Below are positions 45,284 to 56,707 of a stretch of 64,000 bases of DNA, one piece after another. The DNA is taken from contig JAHRBS010000008.1 in NCBI GenBank assembly GCA_024305745.1, forward strand, positions 1,240,001 to 1,304,000. The letters run 5' to 3'. The notes under the pieces were generated by a model. The model saw only the letters and a list, made by a program, of their open reading frames with translations. It was not told where the DNA came from and made no database searches. Source of the stretch: Polyporus tsugae. Lineage: Eukaryota; Basidiomycota; Agaricomycetes; Polyporales; Polyporaceae. A program made the position numbers and the translations under genes. Position 1 is the stretch's first letter. The number at the start of each line of letters is the position of its first letter.

Positions 45284-45839
45284 ATGGCGTTTGTCTTACT
45301 GTCGCAAGGCACACCCGCCTCTGTCGAATTTGCGGCAGACCTCATAATGTGGGCATGTGTAGCCTTGTTGATTTTTGCGATTCTCCAAGGCATTCTTCGC
45401 ACCTGTCGGAGCGATGCTGAGGTTCGTGGACAACGCGATCGGTCGGTGAGCCCAAATATTACTTCCATCTAGAGGCTTCGTACATCCTGGGTGACACTGC
45501 TTTCTGTTGTAGCGCGAATCTTTCTATCGGCGTACCCCCCTCTATGGTAGTCTTTCGGACCACACTGAGGCGTATTCTCATCCGGAGGGACCACAAACGG
45601 ACCGCCATCACCACCATCATCACCATGAACATCATCAGCACGAGCACCCTGGCCACCACGAGCACCACGAGCACCATAGCCACCATAGCCACCATAACCA
45701 CCACAACCACCACAACCACCACAACCACGACCATAACCATCACGACGTGCACCACGACGGCACCCTTCATCCCGTCGTCGAATCTGAACCTCCCCCTACT
45801 TACGAAGATAACAGTCAACACAACCATTCAAATGTCTAA
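45284..45839 (+). CDS. Histidine-rich single-span membrane protein with PPTY motif
   Basis: Exons 45284-45445 and 45513-45839 (67-nt intron, phase 0); 162 residues. A membrane span at about 14-38 (LIMWACVALLIFAILQGIL) is followed by basic residues and a tail of 108 residues with about 38 histidines. These are mostly HH pairs alternating with E, S, N or D, plus one run of seven. The tail ends with ESEPPPTYEDNS, which contains a PPxY (WW-domain binding) motif of the kind recognised by Nedd4/Rsp5 ligases. The His pairs could bind Zn, Cu or Ni (inference). Codons alternate CAT/CAC rather than a pure triplet repeat, so selection for His is likely. The start could lie in an earlier exon. Confidence 0.6.
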
Positions 45840-46025
45840 ACCATCTCTGTCACTCTTGTTGCGTACCTCACGCTGAGCCTATGTATCTGGAATAATTACG
45901 CACACTTCACGGTGCTGACCAACTTGAGAAGTGACCTCAACAAGCTCAGATGACTAGGGGCGGGGAGAATCGCATGGAATTAAATATCGCGCCAGGGCAG
46001 CGCCTATGTACAAGCACTCAGTACT

Positions 46026-47520
46026 TCAGTGCTCGAGGGGCGGTGTGTCGCCTAAGGCCAGTGCCGCCAGCCTTGGGGGGTACCTCGGCCCAATCGTGTT
46101 GTCCGCATCCACAGCGAGCATTCGTATCTCCTCAACCTCCTCTGCGGAAAGCTTGACGTCCTGCGCAGCCATGTTCTGTTTGATGTCCTACGTACCAAAG
46201 TAAGCGTCCAGATATTCATCCACGGCCCGAGACAAAGGCCAATGATCAACGTTGCACTGCAGGTACCCTGGGCGAGGAGCCAGGCGAGGGCGACCTGGCC
46301 GGGCGTCGCGCTGTGCTTGTCCGCGATGGCCTTGATGCTGTCGGTGGCCTTGATGCTGTCGGTGGCCTTGATGCTGTCGGTGGCCTTGATGCTGTCGACG
46401 ACCTTCAGCACGTTCGGGAAGTTCTCCTCCGAGAACCGAGGCAGATGCCGCCTCGTCCGTCGCCTCAAGGTGGTCATCCGGAGATTTCTACATGCTACGC
46501 AGGGAGCTGGTCAGTAAAATCGCGCCACGGGCTCCACCATCCTCAACGCACCTGTAAGGAAGCCACGCCCGACCGGGGAGTAGGCGACGATCTTGACGCC
46601 GCCTAGCTCGCGGGCAATCTGGAGCAGCCCAGTCTTGTCGTCGATGTCCAGCGTGAATGCAGAGTACTCGACTTCGAGCGCGGTGTCCGCGGACACCTCG
46701 GAGAGGCCGAGGTACTTGACCTTTCCCGCCCTCTAGATCTGGGCGAAAGGAAGTTGTTTAAAGTGAGTGGCGATGTGCTTGTCTCGCCGGGAGGAGCACT
46801 GCCTCACTTGCTCTGCCATAGCGGGGACGGTATGCTAGACGGCCTATGCTCCCGGTCAGCATATACCCACGGTTGGATTCTGCGTAGACGCACCTCGATG
46901 GGGACGGTCTTATCAACACTACGCACCGCCGACGGACTATGTACCGCTGTCAGTACGGTCATTGTGTACCGCTTTCAGCAAACCACCTAACTCACCGATG
47001 CAGATACCAAAGCTCCACATGCTCGACCCCAAGCTCTCTGAGCGACTCGTACAGCTTCTTCGCCGCGTACACCGGGTCCGACCCTCACACCCGCCGTCCG
47101 TCCGGGAGGGGCTCTCCCCTGAGGACCATCCCGAACCTCGTTGCCAGGAAGATCTCGTTCTTCTTCCCGGACTCCTTCAGCCTGCAAGCAAAACGTCACG
47201 CACGTAAGTAGATGTTGCGGAGATGACGAACAGAACGCCCGGTGCTGACCATTTCCCGATCAGCTCCTCGCTGTCGCCATAGACGTCCGCGATGTCCCAG
47301 TCCGTGCACCCGCTCTCGAAAACGGAGTCGAGGACCTGGCCCGGGGCATGGGCACGAAGGCAATCAGAACGAGGGTCGCAACACAGGCAGGGCACGCCGC
47401 ACATTCATCCGCTCCTCATCGGGGAAGGACACTTCCGTAGGCAGTGGAGATGCCCATCGCGCCATATCCAATGGCAGACACGCCGGCCGCCTCTCCGATC
47501 TTGCGGGCCAATCCGGGCAT
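46026..47520 (-). pseudogene. Decayed aldo/keto reductase
   Basis: Exon-like blocks of an NADP-dependent aldo/keto reductase run in order from ATG 47520. They include IGYGAMGISTAYGS, ESGCTDWDIADVYGDSEELI (catalytic Asp and Tyr present), LGVEHVELWYLHR (His present), GKVKYLGLSEVSADT, VKIVAYSPVGRGFLTG, FSEENFPNVLKVVDSI and QDVKLSAEEVEEIR near the end. Lesions: one extra C in a C-run (47421-47424) shifts the frame. An in-frame TGA lies at 47085-47087 and a TAG at 46733-46735 after the likely splice. An 18-bp tandem repeat inserts three extra SIKATD units. The order and splice-like signals show a once normal multi-exon gene. Confidence 0.75.
46328..46396. repeat. 18-bp tandem repeat in the reductase remnant
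   Basis: Nearly four copies of GCCTTGATGCTGTCGGTG. On the minus strand each unit adds SIKATD inside the remnant, where intact relatives have a single copy. Confidence 0.85.
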
Positions 47521-49514
47521 GCTTCTTCCTAATCAGCTATCGTCAGGTTCCAAGGTAAAATTTCCGGCCGTCTTTGTCAGAGTCGTCCATTTTATACTTG
47601 GGCTCGACGTCTCGGCTTCGCTGTTGATTCGAACGGGCCCTGAGGATGGAGGACGAACGCCTCGAGCGGCGTTGTACGTCATTCCGGAGAGGTGCTAGAC
47701 GTCTCTGCGGGGCGCGGTGTGGGCCTGCATCTTGCGATCCTCGGTAGTCGTATTGCAGAGCCAATGCCTGTCGACAAGTGCCCACTGGCAGTGAGTATTG
47801 TACCTCCGCATCATCATCTTGAATTTCATGCTTATGCAGAGCGTCCGATATCCTTCATAGCAAAACAATCACTGGGAGCGTACCGCGATGCACCGATCCA
47901 AGTGCCTTCCTGGTGACGTGACAGGCTGCGGACGTCCCTATCGGTGAGTAACACCTGCGATCTCCCAAGGACGGTGGCCACTTACTTTAGTCACAACCCA
48001 CACGTCTCTCCACCGTTTCAACAGCTCGGCGTCCTAGTCACCGAAGGCGCTACACAATCCCCCAAGCCGCAGTCATCCTCCATCCCCTCTGTGGCCAAAA
48101 ACAAGTTATCATGGCACAGCAGTCCAGGAAGCGGCGCTACTGTCCGATCGGAGTGGTGGACCTGACGCGCTCCGAGATAACGATAATATCTTCAGTGCAA
48201 CACGATGGTATGATAGCTAGCAACGAGCTCTTATAGGCTCTTATGTATGTCTTTTACATGCGTGTATACGCGTGTATGGCGTATCACTCACATGCCTAGA
48301 TCGGACTCATGCCCATAGCCACGAAACCGACAGCCGAGCTAGTCCGCGAAGCACGCAGCAACGTCAGCCCTGTGCCCTACACGCAAGTCCCTGTGGTCGC
48401 TGCTGCTCCGAGGCAGACCGCGAGCGCGAGAAGACTGCGAAGTATGGAGCGTACGCACGCACACCCCTCCGAGTCCCAGAGTCATCTGACAAATATCTCG
48501 AAGTTCTCGCTTATTAAACCGATCTGTGGCCAGACGAAGGTGCCGAACGCGAGCGAACCTCGCGTATTACGTGGGATGCAGCCGATCAGGTTGGTTGGTC
48601 GTGACACACAGCCCGGCAACACCGCTATCAGCTACATATGTAAGAGAGTCAAGCTTGCCGCAACGAGAAATCCCGTCAGGCGAAGCCAGGGCCCAGCTGC
48701 GGCGACCGCGGTCACTGGGCCACTTACATACTCAATGCTTCAAGCGGTTCCGAACAGGCATCAAACTTCAGGCCGCGGGAGGATAGCCAAAGTGACATCG
48801 GAAGAGAGACGTGATCGCGTAAGTGCATCCACACCGGCACGTCTTGTAAGACAGATCTGAACCGAGGTCGAAGCCTGCCCAGCACACAGTCCACATTGAC
48901 ACGCTGACGTTGTCAAGGGCAAATGCGCATGTCAGCATCCACGCGCGGCCGCGGGTGGAAATCCAGAGCTTATACGGCGCGAGTCTAGTGCGAGTGAACA
49001 CCACATGACTATGACTATCAATCAAGGTAGAGCTCGAGGCTTACCGAAGTATCTCATCTCTCTGCACCCCTTGCCCAAGTTCAAGTTCATACCGTACTTG
49101 CACTCGCCGCAGCCGCTTGCAGCACGCCGTCCCTGCACACGTGTGGACAGAAGGGAAGTCGAAGTTACAAAACCGAAGACGAAATGCATTGTCCCAATAG
49201 GCAGCAGAGAAGCATGCATAATCCATTTACAAATCGCAATTGACCGAAGCAAAGGGAAGGGCGGGTCGGGGTCTGTAGTGGTGTTTTTGTCTGAAGGTCC
49301 GGCGCTGCAAAGTTCGGAGTCTAAGCATATGAACACCTTGACGCCACCGGGAAGTCTGCGTACCGAAAATAGGGCACTAAACGCGAGGATAAGGTAGCGA
49401 CACAGAGACAGAACTGGCAGAACGAGGAAGAGGCTTGCGGGGTATCATGTGAAGGGGAGCAGGGTATCGCAGGAGGAAGCCGGGTATCGAGGGTTTAGGA
49501 ACTCGCCGTGAGTT
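47521..49514. other. 2-kb intergenic region, no supported gene
   Basis: Promoter side of the reductase remnant and 3' flank of the RRM gene. Frames of up to 183 codons (48309-48860 +) have no domain-like composition or intron signals that improve them. Confidence 0.4.
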
Positions 49515-51314
49515 TTAAGCGACATATGAAGACCGCATGATAGGAGAGGACGGTGTCGAGAAACGATGCGCAGACGGGAAGGCGAACTGTCCAGACCCTT
49601 CATAGCGCGGGCTAAAAGGTTTACGAAGTTCATAAACGCGTCAGCACTAACATCTAGATAGGCGTGAGACGTACGTCGTGGGAGCCGAACTCGGTCTGAC
49701 ACCAGCAAGAGGAACATAGAGGAGGGGAGTCCCATAGGATGCCAGTGTCTGAGGATCGACAGCGAGCAGGCCACCTTTTGAAAGCGTAGCAAGACTGTTG
49801 GGAGACAAGCCCGAACCAGGATAGACGGGGGTAACCGAAGCAAGCAAGGTATTGGGAGCAAGACCGGCTTGAACTACGAAGGGAGTGGCATGAGGATTGA
49901 GGCCGGGCTTCCCATCGGCATCGTTGGCGTGACCGGCGTCCGTATGGATGAATTCGACCATGATAGGAACACTGGAGTAGGCTTGTCCATGTAGCGCATG
50001 TGCAGCTTCTGCGGCCTGAGACGGAGTAGCATATTCGACGATGGCCGAGGCCTGGCCGCATTCGCTGGACTCAGATGAAAGGATCTCAAGCTTCTTCACG
50101 TCGCCATAGGGTCCCAGAAGGGGGTGCAGGTCGGACAACTGAGAGAACAGTACTGCGGGCAAGTTCTTGATCAGAAGGGAAGAAGTCCGACCAGGGAATG
50201 TCGGCATTGGAGGGCACTCAGTAGGCGGCGTGACCACGATGGATGCCTGCAGAGAAGGAAGCGCTGGACTGAGAGCCTTCACATCAAATGGCGCTGGGGA
50301 AGGCGATGGTGAAGGGTTGGAGAGGACTGTCGCACGATCACCGCCATCGAGGAAGCCTACAAGTTGTCAGGAATTTATCCATATGCATCGGACAGCCGGA
50401 AGACACACCTTCGGATCGCTGGACCACAGCCCATGAAACGTCAATGACGTGGCCCCTGGAACGTTGGGTCGTTAGCCTGGGTAGCTGGATCTGTTGAATG
50501 ACTTACTTGAGCTCCTTGCGATTGAGGGCATCCATAGCTAATTTAGCTTCGTGGTGTTGACTCATGACAACGAAGCCCCGCCTCCTAGAAGCGTTGTCGA
50601 CGGTGGCGAGAATGACGGCATGGAATACGGTGCCGAAGCGGGAGAAGATCTCCATAAACTCGGCCCTGAGTAGATGTCGTCAGCAGAGACCCGTTTAGTC
50701 AATCTACTGCACACACTTGGTCAGGTCGAAGGGGAGACCGAGAACGTATAGGTTGCGACGGGCATCGGGTTGTTTTGGCGGCTTAGGGCGAGGGAGTTCC
50801 GATGGACAAGCGACAGCGGTTACGGCCCTGTTTTATGATGATGAAGGGGGGATGAATACTACAGTGAGAGGTAAGACGCACAGAGGAGTTCCGTCGATGT
50901 TGTATCCAGACATGCAAAGCGCTTTCCTGATCGGATAGATGTGAGATTGGGAGGAGCGCATATAGTCGATGAGACGAACTTGGCAGCGTCCTGTGAGGCG
51001 AATGTCAAAGCGTAGTATCTACGGCCTGCTGGGTCGTAGTTTTCGTCGCACTTGATAATGTCGCCTGGATGAGAAGAGGGGTGAGGAATGACTGGGAAGT
51101 GAGAGCGATGAGGGCAAAAAGGGGGACCTATGAGGTTGTTGAAGAGATCGATGATCTCCCTTCTTGTGACTAGGTCAAGATACGAATACGATTGGGTGAG
51201 GGACGGGCCACCACGCAAAAGCCAAGAAGACAAACCTGCATCGGCGACGTTACTGATATGGACTGAGAAGCCGTCTCGATTGAACTTGAAGAGGGGGTTT
51301 GGGGACGGCGACAT
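49515..51314 (-). CDS. RNA-binding protein with three RRM domains
   Basis: Nine minus-strand exons: 51314-51236, 51169-51128, 51064-50980, 50926-50882, 50827-50717, 50665-50507, 50455-50409, 50356-49675 and 49611-49515; 448 residues. RRM1 is at about 16-85 (FSVHISNVADA, then YYALTFASQDAAKKAL). RRM2 is at about 108-185 (RNLYVLGLPFDLTKAEFMEI as RNP2, RRRGFVVM as RNP1). RRM3 is at about 247-328 (SSLLIKNLPAV, then GQASAIVEYATPSQA). RNP1 of RRM1 and RRM3 is weak, so RNA contact may rest on RRM2. A Pro/Ser linker separates RRM2 and RRM3. The short last exon (PRYEGSGQFAFPSAHRFSTP) is chosen by phase. Many small exons are typical of this organism's regulatory genes. No orthologue is named. Confidence 0.82.
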
Positions 51315-51952
51315 TTTGGGGTGCTTCTGACGAAGGGGGATGTGAGAAAGGAGGGTATATACGATACAAGTGAGAGAACAAGAAGCAAGAAAACGAGCAG
51401 GGAGCTCGAGGGCGGAGAAGGGAGAGGTTCGAGAAAGAGTCTGCACGGCCGTCCCCGGTCTCCGCCCGCGCCCTTTTGGCGGGCGGTCTTTCCCACGCCC
51501 CCGACGCGTTAATGGACGCGTTTTCGGACGCGCGACCGGAGCGCTTGCCCGCCTTGCTCTCAACCATCAGTTCACGTTCCCGCCGAGCTCGTCTCACAAA
51601 CACGCAGACCATTTGATCAATCACGTCGGTATATTCTCTTTCCAACTTCGTTTGCGACTATCCCGTATCCATCGCCTCGTTGCAATCCAGGCCTAAACTT
51701 ACCCATCGCCGTTCACCGTCACCCCTGTTCGCTCGCTGTCATAGGCCGCTCATTGACGTAGTGTGAAGTGTCTCCGACAGATCCTTCACTTATCTCGTTC
51801 GTTTGTCTAATATTGGATGTGTTTAGAACTACCACTCCCGCGCAGCCTACCAATTCTACTTGGCACCCAGTGAACACCAAGGATTACGCATCATCCTTCG
51901 ACGCAGTCCATCAATCCTTGTAGACCTGAGGAACCCCCGTCCGACTGTGACA
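51315..51952. promoter_or_regulatory. Divergent promoter region RRM gene / RAD51 paralogue
   Basis: About 640 bp separate the two start codons. Frames here are shadows of GC-rich promoter DNA. Pyrimidine-rich tracts lie near both starts. No TATA box is evident. Confidence 0.4.
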
Positions 51953-54065
51953 ATGTCAGAAAGATCCCTCTCCTCCCTTGGTCTCCCAATCTCCACTTTG
52001 TCCGCTCTCGAACGCTTTGGATACGACACAGTCAGCGATCTATCAAAGTCTACTCCAGAACAGCTGTCGCGAGGTATTTTTTACTCCGCCATCTATCCTC
52101 CCACCGACACGGCCATGACTAATTCTTCCTCTTACTCATTTTGTGAATGCCTTCGGAACTCCGGACAATCCCCGCCAACGGTGGTCTAGATTTGAACATA
52201 CCCCTCCCAGCATCTCAAGCCGTATTCCTTTCCGCCTCGAGGCCTTCGGCCACCCCTGGCCCTGCCATGTCCATGACCCAGTCCGTCGCCTCCATGATGG
52301 GCAACTCCACCAAGCGCTATTCAACATCTTGCGCGCCCCTCGACCAACTCCTCGACGGCGGCCTCAAATCCGGACACGTTCTCGAAATCAGCGGGCCCCC
52401 TGGATGTGGTAAAGAGCAGATAGCCGCGCACACAATCAAAAGCTTTGTCCAAGCGCAGGAGCAAGTTCTCTTCGTTGGTACGGCACCCCCGCGTTCGCAG
52501 TCTGCTCCCTCTTTCCTCCGCCTATCCCATTTTTCCTTTCTTCGTCACTCTCTAAAGATCCCGAGGACTGACATGCCGACCGCCTCCCTGCGGTCTACGC
52601 AGACATGCAAAACATGGTTCCTCCCGCCACCATCAAGAGAATCCTGTTCCGTGCGTTCTTCCGCGTCACCAAAAGTGCCGCTCTTCCCTCACGGGGCTCT
52701 TCTTTTCCCTTCCTCAGACAAGCCGACGGCGAAGAATGGGAGAGACGATAGCGCACTAGATCTCGTCCATTACAAAATGTTGCATACCCCCACCGAATTC
52801 GTCATTTTCATCCGCAATCTACCCGCCTACCTAGCCGCGCACCCAGCCGTGAGTGGACCCTGTGTTTCTTTCATACTGGCTTTCACCGCGGAAATTGACT
52901 CACTTCCAACTCCCCAACCTTATGTCCGCTGCCCTGCAAATTTTTGTGGTTCCCGAACGCGCTCGCAAAATCAACCTCCCGCCAATCCTTCTATGTTCCG
53001 TAACGCTTATTATTAACCTGACGCCCCACCCCAGATTCGCCTCGTGGTCCTCAATTCCTTCACCTTCCCCTTCCAGACCATCCTGGACTACAGGGAGACG
53101 TTCGCGCTCCTCGACCGGACCAAGGAGACGCTCATGCGCCTATGTGCGTCGTCGAACCTGACCGTACGTAAACCCACCTCCGCTGCTTCCGCGTCTTCCC
53201 TGTTGGCATCTTATCAGAAGCGATGCCTCGCACCGAAAATAGCTGCATGGGCGTTCCATCTCATGTCGGCGCCTGGGTACTGAATGTGCTGAAATGTGCT
53301 GAACGCTGGATATCGTAGGTCGTCATCACGAGCCAGCTTGTGTCTAAACCTCTGCAATGCGACGAGTCGGGCAACGCGCCCCAGGGTTCCAAGTATATCA
53401 TGAAGCGGACATACGGTGAGTCCCGTCTTCGTGCATCGTCTGTAGCCTGTCGTATGTCGTCCACCGCATGACATACGTCATGCGCATCGTGCCATTCGCT
53501 AGATGTGGTGCAGCGCAAGTTGCGTGAGTATGCCACACGACATACCACCCCACATATTCACTCCGACATACGCTATATGTCCATATATGCGGCGTGCTGG
53601 GATAGTGCTGCTAGCATCAGCACGAAACAACGTCCTGCGTGCTAATTACTGACATATGACCACACCGCATGGGAATTCCTCCACAGACGACAAATACTAC
53701 CCCTCTGGGAGGACGTACCGGGTCCTCGTCGTGCCACAATGGCCCCCAGAAAAGACCGAGCGCGAGACCGGGTGCGTGGCCGAGTCGCTTCCACGCGCAA
53801 CTGACTGGTTGCACGATGCGCGAGAGCTGAGCGCTGACGCCAGGCCATTGCATTGGGTGCACAGGGTCATCCGTCTTCTCTCCACGCCGACAAAGACGAA
53901 CGTGCCGCCGTCAGAGGTGCGAGAAGTCAAGTACAGGCTTGTGAGTTCCGTCACGCCTCTGAGTCCTTCCATCTCCATCATACCCGTCCGCAAACCACTG
54001 CGCGCATGTGTTTTCATTCTGACCATCGTGTGCTGTAGTTGGGGGGCGTGATCCAGGGACTATGA
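51953..54065 (+). CDS. RAD51-paralogue-like recombination protein with altered Walker motifs
   Basis: Exons 51953-52073, 52190-52477, 52603-52650, 52718-52848, 53035-53163, 53319-53415, 53687-53771, 53865-53940 and 54039-54065; 333 residues. The N-terminus has a helix-hairpin-helix-like domain (LSALERFGYDTVSDLSKSTP). The RecA core follows: CAPLDQLLDGGLKSGHVLEI, Walker A GPPGCGKEQ, FVDMQNMVPP, a Walker B equivalent IRLVVLNSFTFPFQ, VVITSQLV, and the C-terminal YRVLVVPQ. Closest in layout to RAD51C-type proteins, which assist Rad51 in homologous recombination. Walker A has Glu where Thr/Ser is expected, and Walker B has Asn where Asp is expected. The last exon encodes only 8 residues. All phases close. 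Confidence 0.78.
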
Positions 54066-54801
54066 CGTGAACACCCCGACCGCGACTGCGACCTCGACCT
54101 CGACTCGCCCCCTCGCCAAATGCTCGGACGCAGCAATTGCAACCACCGCGGTCCTTCGATCCCGTCCTCATGCTCGGCCGCCTCCGACTCCCTTCACCTC
54201 ATCCAGGTCCATCTTTCCCTCAACAACTTCGCTCCTGCGCCTCGATCCCACACGCACCGCCTCATTTGGTCATGGCCACACATACATAGCTCCAGTGTTC
54301 ACAACGTTCACACTCCGCCAAGCTTCGCGTACGCCACCATCGATGCGGCACCTTGCCCCTCCTCTAGCCTCCAGGCTCGCTCCTCACCGGACGCCGAAAT
54401 TTGAAAGCTGGACGCCGGACGCCAGCACTAGCAGCGCGTTCCAAGTTCCAACTCCTCGCGCGCGCGGTCAATCTTCGGCATATGCAGGCTGCAGCCGTCC
54501 CCTTCTTCCCCGCTTCTCTCCGACAATCTGCAGTTCTTGATAGCGTGGCACGAGCGGCTCAGGCAACGCCCCTCACGATCCTTCCCTGCCTGCTCTCAGG
54601 CATCATGCATCAGCTCTCAGGGTCCTCCCCCCCACTGAGGTTCCCTGAGCCTGGCTCTGGAGCTCCCACAGTCACGCGGCGCACGCGCTAGAGTTTCTTT
54701 TTGTGAAGTTATACAGCTACTGTATTTCCATCCTCGCAGCGCGGGAGTTCAATGCATACAGGTGCTAGAGAGACGCGCATTCCCGCCACGGTCATTTCAA
54801 G
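54066..54801. other. Convergent intergenic region
   Basis: 3' flanks of the RAD51-like and cyclo-ligase genes. Strongly pyrimidine-biased on the + strand (CGACCT-type and CTCCTC-type runs). No gene. Confidence 0.4.
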
Positions 54802-56707
54802 TTATCGTGGCGCCCGCACGATCCCCTCCGGACCCACGATCACGTCCACCCTCCAGTCCGTCTCGCCCACGGGCACCTGCCCTGCCTCGAGGAGCTGCTC
54901 ACGCAGCGCGAGCGCGACTGTAGTGGTGTGCGTTTACGTAAAAAAACACACAAACTAAGACCAAGACCAAAACGGCACTCACCTAGCCTCGGACGCAGTT
55001 GCTGCCTGGTGCGCAACGTTGCGGCGTACGACGCGAGGAAGCGGTCGTAGTAGCCCTTGCCGTGCCCCAGGCGCGATAACGATCGATCGAACGCGAGTCC
55101 TGGCCCAGTCCCGGTCCCAGTCAGCAGCAGCGTCAATGGTCAATGGGGTGTGCGCGAGCGACACGAAAGCATATCAGACTCGCCAAGGGATCAGAACGCA
55201 AGTAAGTAAAGCGCAGGCGGTTGCGTCATCGCACCGTACGCGCGACGGGGTACGCGGCGCGAAGATGCGGCGACGCGAGATTCGGCGTGCCAGATGGGCG
55301 ATGGCGATGACGATGACGATGGCGATGAGCACCGACGCAGGGCCCCAGCGGAGAGGGACGCTCACGCGGGCGGGCGCCGTGGATGCCCTGCCCTGCCATG
55401 CCATAAACGGCGAATGCCCAGCAAGATCGTGCGCGAGATCGCATGGGAAGATCGACAAGAGACAGGCCGTGGGGGTGGGGAACCCGCCCCCACCCGAGGG
55501 CAGGAGCAGTGACGCTTTTTTTTTTGCAATCCAGGCCCGCGACGCACGACCCTGACGAAGGACACGGGCCTACACATGCCGGTGATGGGAGGGACGAAAA
55601 TACGGCCAGAGGACGCACCTGGCATCACGATTAGGTCGAGCGGCTCTGTGCTCCCGCTGGACACTTCGCCCGCGAGGCCAAATCGTTCGGATACCAATAT
55701 CAGGTGCGGAAATAAGATGATATGGCGAGGTCAGCATATATTCCGATTTTGGTCACTGCGACTACGGAGTTGCTCACCGGTGGGCCGCAGCCTGCCGTTA
55801 TGCGCCTCATCGGGCTCCCTGATGCCCCAGAGCCCACGGGGTAAAGCGCGGAGATCCTCTTCGTCGAATACCTGGAAGAAATCCATGATGCCTTGGGCCT
55901 TATCGGTCATCTTGGGCACGAAGAGGTTCTTGCCTGTTCGGGCAGGTCAGCGCGATTTCACCACCGCAGGGGGGTTAAGGAGGAACCACGAATGCCAGAG
56001 TCTTCTGGAAATGGAAATAAATGCGAACGATAAACTGACGTAAAGTATATTGAGAGCAGTAAGAAGCAGAAGATGAGGACCAAGACGTAACAGCGGCGCA
56101 GGCACAGGACGAAGAAGAAGAAAACGCCCGGACCCCAAAAATGCAGGTCATAAGGTGGAAGACGCGCGACTTGAAGCCGGAAGTTGGGAGGCGCAACGAA
56201 ACGAAACGGGGGCGCACTCGTCAACATTACTTCAACATGGCGTACGGACACGCACCTGTGCTCAAGATAGCGGACGCGACCGCCGAGGTGTCTACTTCCG
56301 CCGAAGGCATGCTGAGAAAGCAGGAGACGTTCTTGCTCCGCTGGAATTCGGGAAGCGCGAGGAGCGTGCTTGTTATCGCACGCGCTGCGGGATCCGAGGT
56401 GTGAGTGCGGGTGCGAAAGCAGCTGAAAGCAGAGGCAAAAGCGTGAATGACAAAGCCACGAAGCATCACCTCTGGATCTCGACTATCGCGGTCCCGTCCC
56501 CGAGCAGTCCGGCAGACTGGGACGGTACGTCGGGGAAACCATGGAGGGCGGGCGAACACTGGGCGACTGAATGGAGAGTGGGAAGGTAGATGAAGACTGA
56601 CACTGTGCCTGTATCTCGTCGCTTGGGAGGGTGGTGAGGAGGCCACGCATGGACTTGCGCAAGGCGGCCTTCTGCTGCCGAAGGGTGGTGGATGCTGCTG
56701 CGGCCAT
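54802..56707 (-). CDS. FAU1: 5-formyltetrahydrofolate cyclo-ligase
   Basis: Minus-strand exons: 56707-56602, 56384-56256, 55933-55778, 55645-55619, 55099-54983 and 54917-54802; 216 residues. The enzyme converts 5-formyl-THF to 5,10-methenyl-THF with ATP. Signatures in order: QQKAALRKSMRGLL, SKNVSCFLSMPSAEVDT, GKNLFVPKMT, then GLWGIREPDE, LDLIVMPGLAFDRSLSRLGH, GKGYYDRFL (the family hallmark) and DVIVGPEGIV. The 27-nt exon 4 (EPLDLIVMP) is fixed by phase and conservation. Introns are long for this window (217, 322, 132, 519 and 65 nt) and hold simple repeats. Confidence 0.92.
55296..55331. repeat. GATGGC/GATGAC simple repeat in a cyclo-ligase intron
   Basis: Imperfect GAT-based hexamer repeat inside the 519-nt intron (55100-55618). 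Confidence 0.65.
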
